A stretch of DNA of 25,968 bases from assembly GCA_964615935.1 (NCBI GenBank), contig CAZTTG010000092.1, positions 1-25,968 on the forward strand, in the 5' to 3' direction. The notes beneath the pieces were generated by a model. It was not told the DNA's origin. It saw only the letters and a list, made by a program, of their open reading frames with translations, and did no database searches. How positions within the stretch are numbered: position 1 is the first letter of the stretch; every line of letters begins with the position of its first letter. Shown one piece after another: positions 15,764 through 22,142 of the stretch. This stretch comes from CAZTTG01 sp964615935. Lineage in GTDB: Bacteria > Planctomycetota > UBA1135 > GCA-002686595. Both the position numbers and the translations under genes were made by a program.

Positions 15764-16486
15764 TCAGACCGGCCGGGGCCGCGCGGCGAAGCGCCAGCCC
15801 AGGGGCAGGATGGCCCCGGCGGCGATCAGCGCGCTCTCCATGTCCAGCACCTGGGAGGCGATCTCGGCCCCCAGGGGATGGCCCTCGAGCCCCCGGCAGA
15901 ACACGCGGAAGAAGTGGGGCACGCGCTCGATCCCGGGCACCTCGAAGGCCGCGTGGGCCTCCGCCAGGACGCGCTCCTCGGTGTGGGAACCGTCGGCCAC
16001 GTGCCGGGCCAGCCAGTGGTCGAGGGGGTCGCCCACCCGCTCCCACTCCCCGATCGGGAAGAGCTCCGCGGCCGCGGCCAGCTCGGCCAGGCCGTAGGCC
16101 CACTCGGCGGTGGCGCGGTCGATCCCGTTCCAGCCCAGCTCCTCCACCAGGAGGAGGCCGCCGGGCTTCAGGAGCTGGTGGGCGCGGGCGTAGGCCTCGA
16201 TCAGGCTCTCGACGTGGTGGAGCGAGCGGACGAAGACCAGGGCGTCGAAGAGCTCGGCGTCGAAGGTGGGGAAGCTCGCCACCTCCGCCGCCACGCCGAG
16301 CTCCCGCGCCGAGGCCACGGCCTCCTCCGAGGCGTCGATGGCCAGGACCTCGTGGCCCGCGGCCGCCAGGGCCGCCGCCAGGTGTCCCCGGCCGCAGCCC
16401 ACCTCCAGGATCCGGGAGCCCGGGCCGTCCAGGGAGGCGCTCGCGAACGCCAGGGTGTCGCGGATCGACAGATCGAGCGTCTGCAT
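15764..16486 (-). CDS. Class I SAM-dependent methyltransferase
   Basis: This 240-residue soluble protein has the Rossmann methyltransferase fold. Motif I is EVGCGRGHLA (28-37), the acidic end of strand beta2 is in AIDAS (D51), motif IV lies around FDALVFVRSLHHV (80-92), and LLKPGGLLLVEE (105-116) is the typical post-II strand. It belongs to the broad methyltransf_11/25 group, whose members methylate small molecules or quinone precursors; the substrate cannot be told from the sequence. The C-terminal third contains many aromatic and His residues that probably shape the acceptor site. GAGGAA lies four bases before the ATG. It is convergent with the 14027 gene and divergent from the ECF sigma gene. 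Confidence 0.9.
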   Translation of the reverse strand: MQTLDLSIRDTLAFASASLDGPGSRILEVGCGRGHLAAALAAAGHEVLAIDASEEAVASARELGVAAEVASFPTFDAELFDALVFVRSLHHVESLIEAYARAHQLLKPGGLLLVEELGWNGIDRATAEWAYGLAELAAAAELFPIGEWERVGDPLDHWLARHVADGSHTEERVLAEAHAAFEVPGIERVPHFFRVFCRGLEGHPLGAEIASQVLDMESALIAAGAILPLGWRFAARPRPV

Positions 16487-16507
16487 GGGATTCCTCGGTT
16501 CACGAGC

Positions 16508-16513
16508 ATCCTA
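16508..16513 (-). promoter_or_regulatory. Candidate -10 element TAGGAT for the methyltransferase
   Basis: TAGGAT on the minus strand, 21 bases before the ATG at 16486, in a gap that also holds the divergent sigma-factor start. The resulting short leader would contain the Shine-Dalgarno GAGGAA. Confidence 0.45.
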
Positions 16514-16653
16514 GCCGGCCGAGGGGCCTCGCGCACCCGGATGCGCGGGGTCGGAGGGGAACACGGCCGGGCCCCGCTCGTCCCGCGGGGGGCCGGACGA
16601 GCCCGGAAAGGCCTTCAGCGCCCGGCCCCCCGCCCGCGTACGGACTCCGAACG

Positions 16654-17256
16654 ATGACCGGAAACAGGCCCGAGGATCCGCCGCCCTCCGAGGCCACCCT
16701 CCGCGCCGCCGCGCGGGGTGAGGCCGAGGCCGTGGACCGCTGGTACCGCGCGGAGCTCCCTCCGGTGTACCGGCTGTGCTTCGGCGTGCTCGCCGACGCG
16801 GCGGAGGCCGAGGACCTGGCCCAGGACGCCATGCTGCATCTGCTCGACCGGCTCGCCCGCTCCTACGATCCCGCCCGGCCCTGGAGGGCCTGGCGGGACG
16901 CGGTGGTGCTGAACCTCGCCCGCGACCGGCTGCGGCGGATCGAGGCCCGCTCGAGGGCCGAGGCGGCCTCCGCGGAGCTCGCCGCGGGGACCGCCCTGCC
17001 CGATCCGGCCGACGCGGCCCGCGCGAGCGAGGTGCAGAGCCTGCTGGAGCGGGCTCTCGCCGCCCTGAGCCCCCGCGAGCGCGAGGCCTTCGTGCTCCGC
17101 GACCTCGAGGGCCGGTCCACGGCCGAGGTGGCCGAGGGCATGGGGGTCGAGCCGGCGAGCGTCCGCTCGCTGGTGACCCTCGCGCGCCGGCGCCTGCGCC
17201 GTCTGCTGGGATCCAGGCTCCCCACGGTCGGGGTGGAGGGGGAATCCCGTGGCTGA
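16654..17256 (+). CDS. ECF-type RNA polymerase sigma factor
   Basis: This 200-residue protein has the two domains of extracytoplasmic-function sigma factors. Region 2 (about 27-92) includes AEAEDLAQDAMLHLL, the -10 recognition and core-binding helix, and YDPARPWRAWRDAVVLNLARD. Region 4 (about 125-185) includes LSPREREAFVLRDLEGRSTAEVAEG and the helix-turn-helix SVRSLVTLARRRLRRLL, which would contact the -35. Region 3 is absent, as expected. It directs RNA polymerase to a small regulon, normally held back by an anti-sigma factor; the gene overlapping its 3' end encodes a single-pass membrane protein that could do this. The ATG at 16654 starts the domain with a short N-terminal tail; no Shine-Dalgarno is evident. 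Confidence 0.93.
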   Translation: MTGNRPEDPPPSEATLRAAARGEAEAVDRWYRAELPPVYRLCFGVLADAAEAEDLAQDAMLHLLDRLARSYDPARPWRAWRDAVVLNLARDRLRRIEARSRAEAASAELAAGTALPDPADAARASEVQSLLERALAALSPREREAFVLRDLEGRSTAEVAEGMGVEPASVRSLVTLARRRLRRLLGSRLPTVGVEGESRG

Positions 17257-17683
17257 TCGAGAGGAGCGCCTGCGCGAGCTCGAGGCCGCCTGGCGGTCCC
17301 TCCCCCTGCCGCCCCCGAATCGGGAGCTCGAGGACGAGGATCCCGCGACCCGCCAGGCGGTGGAGTGGATGCGCTCGGCCTGGGTCTCGCTCGAGATCCC
17401 CCGCGCCCCGGCCCCGCCCGTCCCGATGCGGGCGCGGCGGCGCTGGCCGTCCCGCCTGGCGCGGATCGCTGCGGTCCTGGTCCTGGCCCTCGGAGCCCTC
17501 CTGCTCGCGCGGAGCATCTCGGCCCCCGACGAGACGGAGATCGCCCGCACCCCGCCGACGAACGACACCGAGGCCCGGCAGGGCCCGGACCCGCCTCCCC
17601 CGGCGGTGGCCCTGCTGGCGGCCACGGCCGATCGGATCGAGTTGCGCTCCGGACCGGTCCGGCTCGTTCTGCTCACCGACTGA
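17249..17683 (+). CDS. Single-pass membrane protein, candidate anti-sigma partner
   Basis: This 144-residue protein starts with GTG inside the last codons of the sigma gene (8-bp overlap, GGAGGGGG upstream), an arrangement that usually means translational coupling. Residues 1-68 are polar and would be cytoplasmic: an Arg/Glu-rich helix (REERLRELEAAWRSL) and AVEWMRSAWVSLEI. One membrane helix lies at about 70-89. The C-terminal 55 residues would be periplasmic and end in a hydrophobic segment (RIELRSGPVRLVLLTD). No zinc-binding H-x3-C-x2-C anti-sigma motif is present and I do not recognise a family. The context makes a sigma-regulating or envelope-sensing role plausible, but that is inference. 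Confidence 0.75.
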   Translation: MADREERLRELEAAWRSLPLPPPNRELEDEDPATRQAVEWMRSAWVSLEIPRAPAPPVPMRARRRWPSRLARIAAVLVLALGALLLARSISAPDETEIARTPPTNDTEARQGPDPPPPAVALLAATADRIELRSGPVRLVLLTD

Positions 17684-17714
17684 CCCGCCGAAACCGAAGC
17701 CGAAGGCAACCACG

Positions 17715-18713
17715 ATGATGATCCTGACAGCCCTTCTCGCGGCCCTCGTCGCGCCGCCCGTGCAGACCGCGAGCCCCGTCCAGGAGGGCCTGCAAGTGGG
17801 CGTCGAGCTCGGAACGTCCGAGCCAATCCTGCTGCACCACTATCGACCGCGCCACGTGGACGCCGTGGAGCTGCGGCGCATGGCGGGCATCTTCGTGGGG
17901 CGCGAGCTGACCTTGGACTCGGCCGAGTACGGGGGGGATAACCTCCCGAACATGCAGCTCTTCGACCGCTTGCTGATCGTCTTCGAGACGGAGAGCAAGG
18001 CCTCGTCCGTCCTGGAGACCCTGCGACGGCTCGACACCATGGCCGAGCAGGAGAGCCGGTCTCTCGACACGTCCATCCTGCGGGTGCTCGAGTACCGGCC
18101 CCGATATCTCTCGGACCGCACCCTGGGGACGGCCCTGCAGCCCTTCGCGCGCAACATCCAGCTCGTCAGTCCGGACCAGAGAACGGTGACCAATGTGCGC
18201 AACATCACCACGGTCCCCGAGCGAGGGGTGATGGTGATCCGCGACACCGAGGAGAACCTGGAGCAGATCCGAAAGCTCCTCGAGAGCGTCGACGTCCCCG
18301 AGCCCCAGGTCAACATCACCTGCTGGCTGGTGCGCGGCAGCGGAGCGGAGGGCGAGAACCTCCTGCCCGCCGACCTGGTGCTCAACATGAGCCGGCTGCT
18401 CCCCTACCGGCACTTCGAGGAGCACTCGGTGAGCTGCCTGCGCTCCTCGGTGAAGCCCGCCATGCCCATCCGCATGCAGATGTGCGGTGGCGGCGCCGAG
18501 GGCGGTCCTCCCGAGGTCTTCACCCTCGAGCTCCAGCCCTCGGCCTACGACGCCGAGACGGGCGCGCTCACCTTCAACGCCTGTGAGTTCAGCAGCCAGT
18601 ACGGCTCGCTCTTCACCACCAGCACCCGTGTCGCGCGGGGCGAGTACACCGTGCTGGGCGTCTCGGGCCAGACCTCCCTCTTCGTGGTGCTGCGGATCAC
18701 GCCGGTGGAGTAG
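17715..18713 (+). CDS. Exported secretin-N-domain-like protein without a pore domain
   Basis: This 332-residue protein has a short signal peptide (about 1-20). Two regions resemble secretin N-subdomains: about 45-110 (FDRLLIVFETESKASSVLETLRRLD) and, more clearly, 119-200 (RVLEYRPRYLSD, then ITTVPERGVMVIRDTEENLEQIRKLLESVDVPEPQVNI). The latter matches the 'V-I-x-D-T-x-E-N-x-x-x-I-x-x-L-L-x-x-x-D-x-P-x-P-Q-V' pattern of type II/III secretins. The remaining 130 residues are strand-rich with four cysteines but are too short for a secretin beta-barrel. Such proteins could assemble into rings or act as soluble partners. It lies 31 bp after the membrane protein and probably in the same operon as the sigma factor; GAAGG precedes the ATG. 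Confidence 0.75.
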   Translation: MMILTALLAALVAPPVQTASPVQEGLQVGVELGTSEPILLHHYRPRHVDAVELRRMAGIFVGRELTLDSAEYGGDNLPNMQLFDRLLIVFETESKASSVLETLRRLDTMAEQESRSLDTSILRVLEYRPRYLSDRTLGTALQPFARNIQLVSPDQRTVTNVRNITTVPERGVMVIRDTEENLEQIRKLLESVDVPEPQVNITCWLVRGSGAEGENLLPADLVLNMSRLLPYRHFEEHSVSCLRSSVKPAMPIRMQMCGGGAEGGPPEVFTLELQPSAYDAETGALTFNACEFSSQYGSLFTTSTRVARGEYTVLGVSGQTSLFVVLRITPVE

Positions 18714-18725
18714 GCCGAGCCGGAT

Positions 18726-18791
18726 CGGGGAGGCGCGACCGCCTCCCCGCGCGCATCGGGGCCGGGGGGCGGAGAAGGCCCCCCGGCCCCG
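18726..18791. terminator. Two tandem GC-rich hairpins after the sigma/secretin-like operon
   Basis: CGGGGAGGCG-cgac-CGCCTCCCCG (18726-18749) is a perfect 10-bp stem with a 4-base loop. CGGGGCCGGGGGG and its complement (18757-18769 and 18779-18791) form a perfect 13-bp stem around a 9-base loop. Neither has a T-tract. Position 12 bases after a stop codon and upstream of the next candidate promoter suggests a terminator or a transcript-end stabiliser. Confidence 0.5.
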
Positions 18792-18815
18792 CGTGGTCCG
18801 GGGAGGTCTTCGGGC

Positions 18816-18821
18816 TAGGAT
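18816..18821 (+). promoter_or_regulatory. Candidate -10 element TAGGAT
   Basis: TAGGAT in the context GGGCTAGGATGC lies 22 bases before the ATG at 18844, just after the tandem hairpins. The short leader contains GGTGGAG as a ribosome binding site. It would drive the tandem pair of anchored proteins. Confidence 0.5.
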
Positions 18822-18843
18822 GCCCTCGGGTGGAGTCTCCCCC

Positions 18844-20859
18844 ATGAACCGCGCCCTCCTCGCCGTGCTCGCGCTGGCCCTGGTCCTCCTGATCGGCCTG
18901 GGAGCCCGGCTGGCCCTCGCGCCGGGCGCCGAGCCGCCGCCCATGGCCCCGCGGGTGGAGGCCGAAGAGCCAGGGCGGTCGGCTGCCGAGCTGGAGGCAC
19001 CCGGGACGCGGTCGATCGGGCCGGAGGACGCCTCGACGCGCCGCCGGGCCGCCACCACGCGAGGATCCACCGCAAGGGGACGGGTGATCGACGCTCGCAC
19101 CGGCGAGCCCGTCCCCCGGGTGCGGGTCCGGATTCGCGGCGGGGGTCTCGAGGACCGGCCGGAGACCGACGGCGAGGGGCGGTTCGAGGGCGAGCTCGTC
19201 TTCCCGCCCGGCCCGCTCACGGCGAGCTTCCGGGACCTCATCGCCAAGGGGCCCCTCACCCCCATCCCGCCCCGCTTCGAGGGCGCCTGGCGAAGCTGGA
19301 GAGAGGGTGGCGGGGAGATGCCGCAGTGGCCCTCGTTCGAGACCCTGAATCGGGAGGTGACCTGGACGGGGGCGCGGGCGCGTGAACCGGACGGTGAGCA
19401 CACCGTGTACGTGCTCATCGGCCCGACCTTCCGGTTCGAGACGGTGCCCGCCCTCGATGGCCAGCGCTTGAGCGCCATCCTGCGCCAGGGCTCCACGGGC
19501 GGCGGCCCGCGGTGGCCGCAGAAGCAGGTCCTCGCGGGGAAGCCGCTGCGCGTGCGATACGCGAGGGAGCACGCGCCCCTCGACCCGGACGGCGACCTGC
19601 ATCTGGTCGTATCCGCCCACGCGCTGGATGGACGTGTCCCGCACGACGGGGGCTGGATGGGCCAGGCCCCCGTGAGGGGAACGGTCGGGGTCCACCCGGG
19701 GGTCCTGCGCGTACCGATGGAGCTCAGGGTGGCGCTGCGCGGTCGCGTCCTGGACGACGCGCTCTCGCCCATCGAGGAGGCCGAGGTGATCCTCACCGTG
19801 CCATCCGAGAAGGCGAATCCCTTTCTTTCCGGGGATGGAGTCGGGATGACCGCGAGGGCCGACGAGCAAGGGTGGTTCCTGCTGCCGGGGGTTCCCGCGG
19901 GTCGGTGCCGCCTGACCGCCCGGGCGAAGCAGCACGAGACCGCCGTGATCGACCTCGATGTCGCCGAGGGCCGAGCCCGGCTCCCCGACATCGTGCTGAC
20001 GCCGACCCCGCCGGTGGGGAGCATCGCCGGGACCATGGTCTTCGCCCCCCCCACCGGGGCCCTACCCCTGGTGCGTCTGCGCTCCCTGGAGGCGCCCGGA
20101 TACGACCGCATCATCGGCCCCCGTGGCTCCGAGCGCGTCGAGGGTGCCCTCAGGAGCGGCAGCTTCGAGTTCGAAGGACTCCCCGCCGGGCGCTACGAGC
20201 TCTCCATGCTGACGGTTCCCGAGATGCCCTGCGCGCCGGAGGCCCTGGTGGTCGAGCCGCCGGCGAAGGGCCTGCGCTTCGAGTGCGACGCCAGCGCCTT
20301 CGGCGCCCGGACGTCGTTCCGCGTGACGGACTCGCGTACGGGGCTGGAGCTCCCCGACTTCAAGCTCCTGATCGACGTCCGCGGGCGGTGGCTGCCCGTC
20401 TCGCTGAACGGGCGCTCCGGCGAGGACGCCTGGTTCCTCGGCGCGGGCGAACGACACCGCTGGCGCGTCGAGCGCGAGGGCCACCTGCCCACCGCGGGCG
20501 ACGAGCGGGCCTTCAGTCTGATCGAGGGCCGCTGGGAGGCCGAGGTGGCGCTCGAGCCGGGATGGGCGCGCAGCCTGATGTTCCGCGACTCCCGGTGCGT
20601 CGCCGACTACGAGGAGCTCTTCGAGGACGGCCTCGCCGCCTGGGCGGCCGCCCCGGTGCCCGGCGTGATCGTGCGAGCGGGCGGCCGCGAGGTGGCCCGC
20701 AGCGATGCCGATGGCCTGGCGGAGATCCGCGCCCGTCGCGCGCCCGGCGAAATCGAGATGGAGCTCGAGGGCTGGCACGTGGTGGGCTCGAAGGAGCTGC
20801 GCGAGGGACGCCTCAAAGGGTACGCTTGCCCGGTGCTGGTATGGATGGCGCGGGATTGA
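18844..20859 (+). CDS. Membrane-anchored carboxypeptidase-regulatory-like protein (paralog family)
   Basis: This 671-residue protein has an N-terminal signal-anchor (about 4-26), a low-complexity linker to about 75, and beta-sandwich units at about 76-125 (ARGRVIDARTGEPVPRVRVR), 297-375 (LRGRVLDDALSPIEEAEVIL) and 393-465 (GSIAGTMVF, then GSFEFEGLPAGRYELSM). The shared family domain follows at about 472-575 with SFRVTDSRTGLELPDFKLLI (491-510) and REGHLPTAGDERAFSLIEGR (544-563). A last beta-domain (about 590-671) contains VPGVIVRAGGREVARSDADG (605-624). Both of these domains recur in the next gene. No catalytic residues can be named. The ATG at 18844 is preferred over 18820, since the latter overlaps the candidate -10. 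It is separated from the next gene by 13 bp. Confidence 0.78.
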   Translation: MNRALLAVLALALVLLIGLGARLALAPGAEPPPMAPRVEAEEPGRSAAELEAPGTRSIGPEDASTRRRAATTRGSTARGRVIDARTGEPVPRVRVRIRGGGLEDRPETDGEGRFEGELVFPPGPLTASFRDLIAKGPLTPIPPRFEGAWRSWREGGGEMPQWPSFETLNREVTWTGARAREPDGEHTVYVLIGPTFRFETVPALDGQRLSAILRQGSTGGGPRWPQKQVLAGKPLRVRYAREHAPLDPDGDLHLVVSAHALDGRVPHDGGWMGQAPVRGTVGVHPGVLRVPMELRVALRGRVLDDALSPIEEAEVILTVPSEKANPFLSGDGVGMTARADEQGWFLLPGVPAGRCRLTARAKQHETAVIDLDVAEGRARLPDIVLTPTPPVGSIAGTMVFAPPTGALPLVRLRSLEAPGYDRIIGPRGSERVEGALRSGSFEFEGLPAGRYELSMLTVPEMPCAPEALVVEPPAKGLRFECDASAFGARTSFRVTDSRTGLELPDFKLLIDVRGRWLPVSLNGRSGEDAWFLGAGERHRWRVEREGHLPTAGDERAFSLIEGRWEAEVALEPGWARSLMFRDSRCVADYEELFEDGLAAWAAAPVPGVIVRAGGREVARSDADGLAEIRARRAPGEIEMELEGWHVVGSKELREGRLKGYACPVLVWMARD

Positions 20860-20872
20860 GCGGAGGGGAGCG

Positions 20873-21847
20873 GTGCGAGGCGTCCTGATCGCCGCGTCCG
20901 TCGTCGTGGCGATCGGGCTGCTGGTCCTCGTGGGCCCGTGGCGCGAGCCGCCGAGCGAGCCCGGGGGGGAGCCGCCCCCCGCGAACGCCGAGCGATCGGA
21001 CGGGGACGCGCTCCGAGGGGGGGCGAGGGGCTCGGCCGAGACCGCCCTCCCCCGCGCCGCCGGCGACCCGGCCGGCGATCGCCCGGGCGCGCGCGAGGCC
21101 GCGCCCTCCCCCGACGCCAGCCCGGTGCGCGGCCGGGTGGTGGACGCCGGCTCGGGCGAGGGGCTGGCCGAGGTGCGGGTGGAGCTGGCCGTCCGCAGCG
21201 GCCGCAGCCTGGAGACCGTGGAGACCGACTCCACGGGCGCCTTCCTCTCGAGGCGCGCCCTGCCCCACGGGCCCATCCTGGCGAAGCTCCGCGACGCGCA
21301 GACGGGCGAGGCGGTGGAGGACTTCTGGCTGCTCCTGCGCATCGAGGGCCGCGACGACTGCCTCTACGAATGGGGCTCCTTCGGCTCGCCTGACGTCGAG
21401 GTCCTCGAGGACGAGCACTTCGAGTGGGTGCTCCTGGCCGAGGGCTTCCGCGCCGCCTCGGGCACCCAGGCCGCCTTCGGCTTCGTCGAGGGCGAGCCCA
21501 CGGCGAGGATCGAGCTCTCCCCGGGCTGGTGCTGCGCGATCGAGGCGCGCGACGCCAGCGCCCTGCTCTCGGGCTGGCTGGCCGTGATCGACGTGAGCGA
21601 TCTCCTCTCGAGCGACGACGCGCGGCTCCTGTCCTGCCCGCCGCTCGTGGGGGCCAGCGTCCTTGCCGGCGGCGCCCGCCTGGCCCGCACCGGCGCCCGC
21701 GGACAGGCCCTGGTCTCGCTCGAGGGGCCGCCGAAGGACCTGCGGCTGGAGCTCCCCGGCTGGGGCTTCTTCGCCTGCCCGCAGCTGGGGGTACGCGGCG
21801 AGCTGCCGGGCGGCGAGCTGATCCGCGTCTTCCTGGTCCCCGAGTGA
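20873..21847 (+). CDS. Shorter tandem paralog of the preceding anchored protein
   Basis: This 324-residue protein begins with GTG (GGAGGGGAG just upstream), which places a signal-anchor (about 3-21) at the N-terminus; an upstream in-frame ATG at 20705 lies inside the previous gene and is rejected. After a Pro/Gly/Ala linker there is one carboxypeptidase-regulatory-like sandwich (about 85-130, VRGRVVDAGSGEGLAEVRVE), the shared domain with LAKLRDAQTGEAVEDFWLLL (136-155) and AEGFRAASGTQAAFGFVEGE (189-208), and a terminal domain with LVGASVLAGGARLARTGARG (258-277). The last two domains align in order and spacing with those of the 18844 product, so this looks like a duplicate lacking the middle sandwich units. 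The two genes are probably cotranscribed. Function is unknown; extracytoplasmic binding or structure is likely. Confidence 0.78.
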   Translation: MRGVLIAASVVVAIGLLVLVGPWREPPSEPGGEPPPANAERSDGDALRGGARGSAETALPRAAGDPAGDRPGAREAAPSPDASPVRGRVVDAGSGEGLAEVRVELAVRSGRSLETVETDSTGAFLSRRALPHGPILAKLRDAQTGEAVEDFWLLLRIEGRDDCLYEWGSFGSPDVEVLEDEHFEWVLLAEGFRAASGTQAAFGFVEGEPTARIELSPGWCCAIEARDASALLSGWLAVIDVSDLLSSDDARLLSCPPLVGASVLAGGARLARTGARGQALVSLEGPPKDLRLELPGWGFFACPQLGVRGELPGGELIRVFLVPE

Positions 21848-22142
21848 GGCCTCGGGGCGGCGCCCCGCTCGGGAGGGAAGAGCCGCGACGGCGGCCGCAA
21901 CCGCCCGGGCTCCCGACCGTCCCCAGGCGGGTGGGGGTTCGGGATTGATGGCAGGCGCGGCGGGAGGGGGCCCCCGGAGGCGTTCCGGGATCCCTCGGGC
22001 GAACTCGATCCGGGGAACCGTCCCTTCCGGCCGCCCGTCCCTTAGAGTGGCGGGGTCGGGCTTCGGATCGGCGGCGCGGCAGCGCGCCCGGGCGAGCCCT
22101 CCCCCCGCTCCCCCGCAATCCCTACCTGAGGATCCCCCCACC
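21848..22142. other. 295-bp intergenic region with hairpin and possible promoter
   Basis: A 6-bp hairpin CGGGGC-ggc-GCCCCG (21853-21867) follows the stop of the tandem paralog and may act as a weak terminator. TAGAGT (22043-22048), in a short less GC-rich spot, is a possible -10 element 94 bases before the metalloprotease. I see no supported gene; the in-frame extension of the protease here is Arg/Pro-rich and lacks an export signal. Confidence 0.4.

Noticed and set aside
17715..18713. Full type II/III secretion or pilus secretin
   Set aside because: Only N-type subdomains are present; the length is too short for the pore domain and no other secretion genes are nearby.
18820..18843. Upstream ATG for the 18844 gene
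   Set aside because: It overlaps the candidate -10 element and lacks a ribosome binding site, while 18844 has GGTGGAG upstream and starts the membrane anchor directly.
20705..20872. Upstream ATG for the shorter tandem paralog
   Set aside because: It lies inside the previous gene; the GTG at 20873 has a strong ribosome binding site and puts the membrane anchor at the N-terminus.
21945..22142. In-frame extension of the metalloprotease
   Set aside because: Arg/Pro-rich, without an export signal; the signal peptide begins at 22143/22146.
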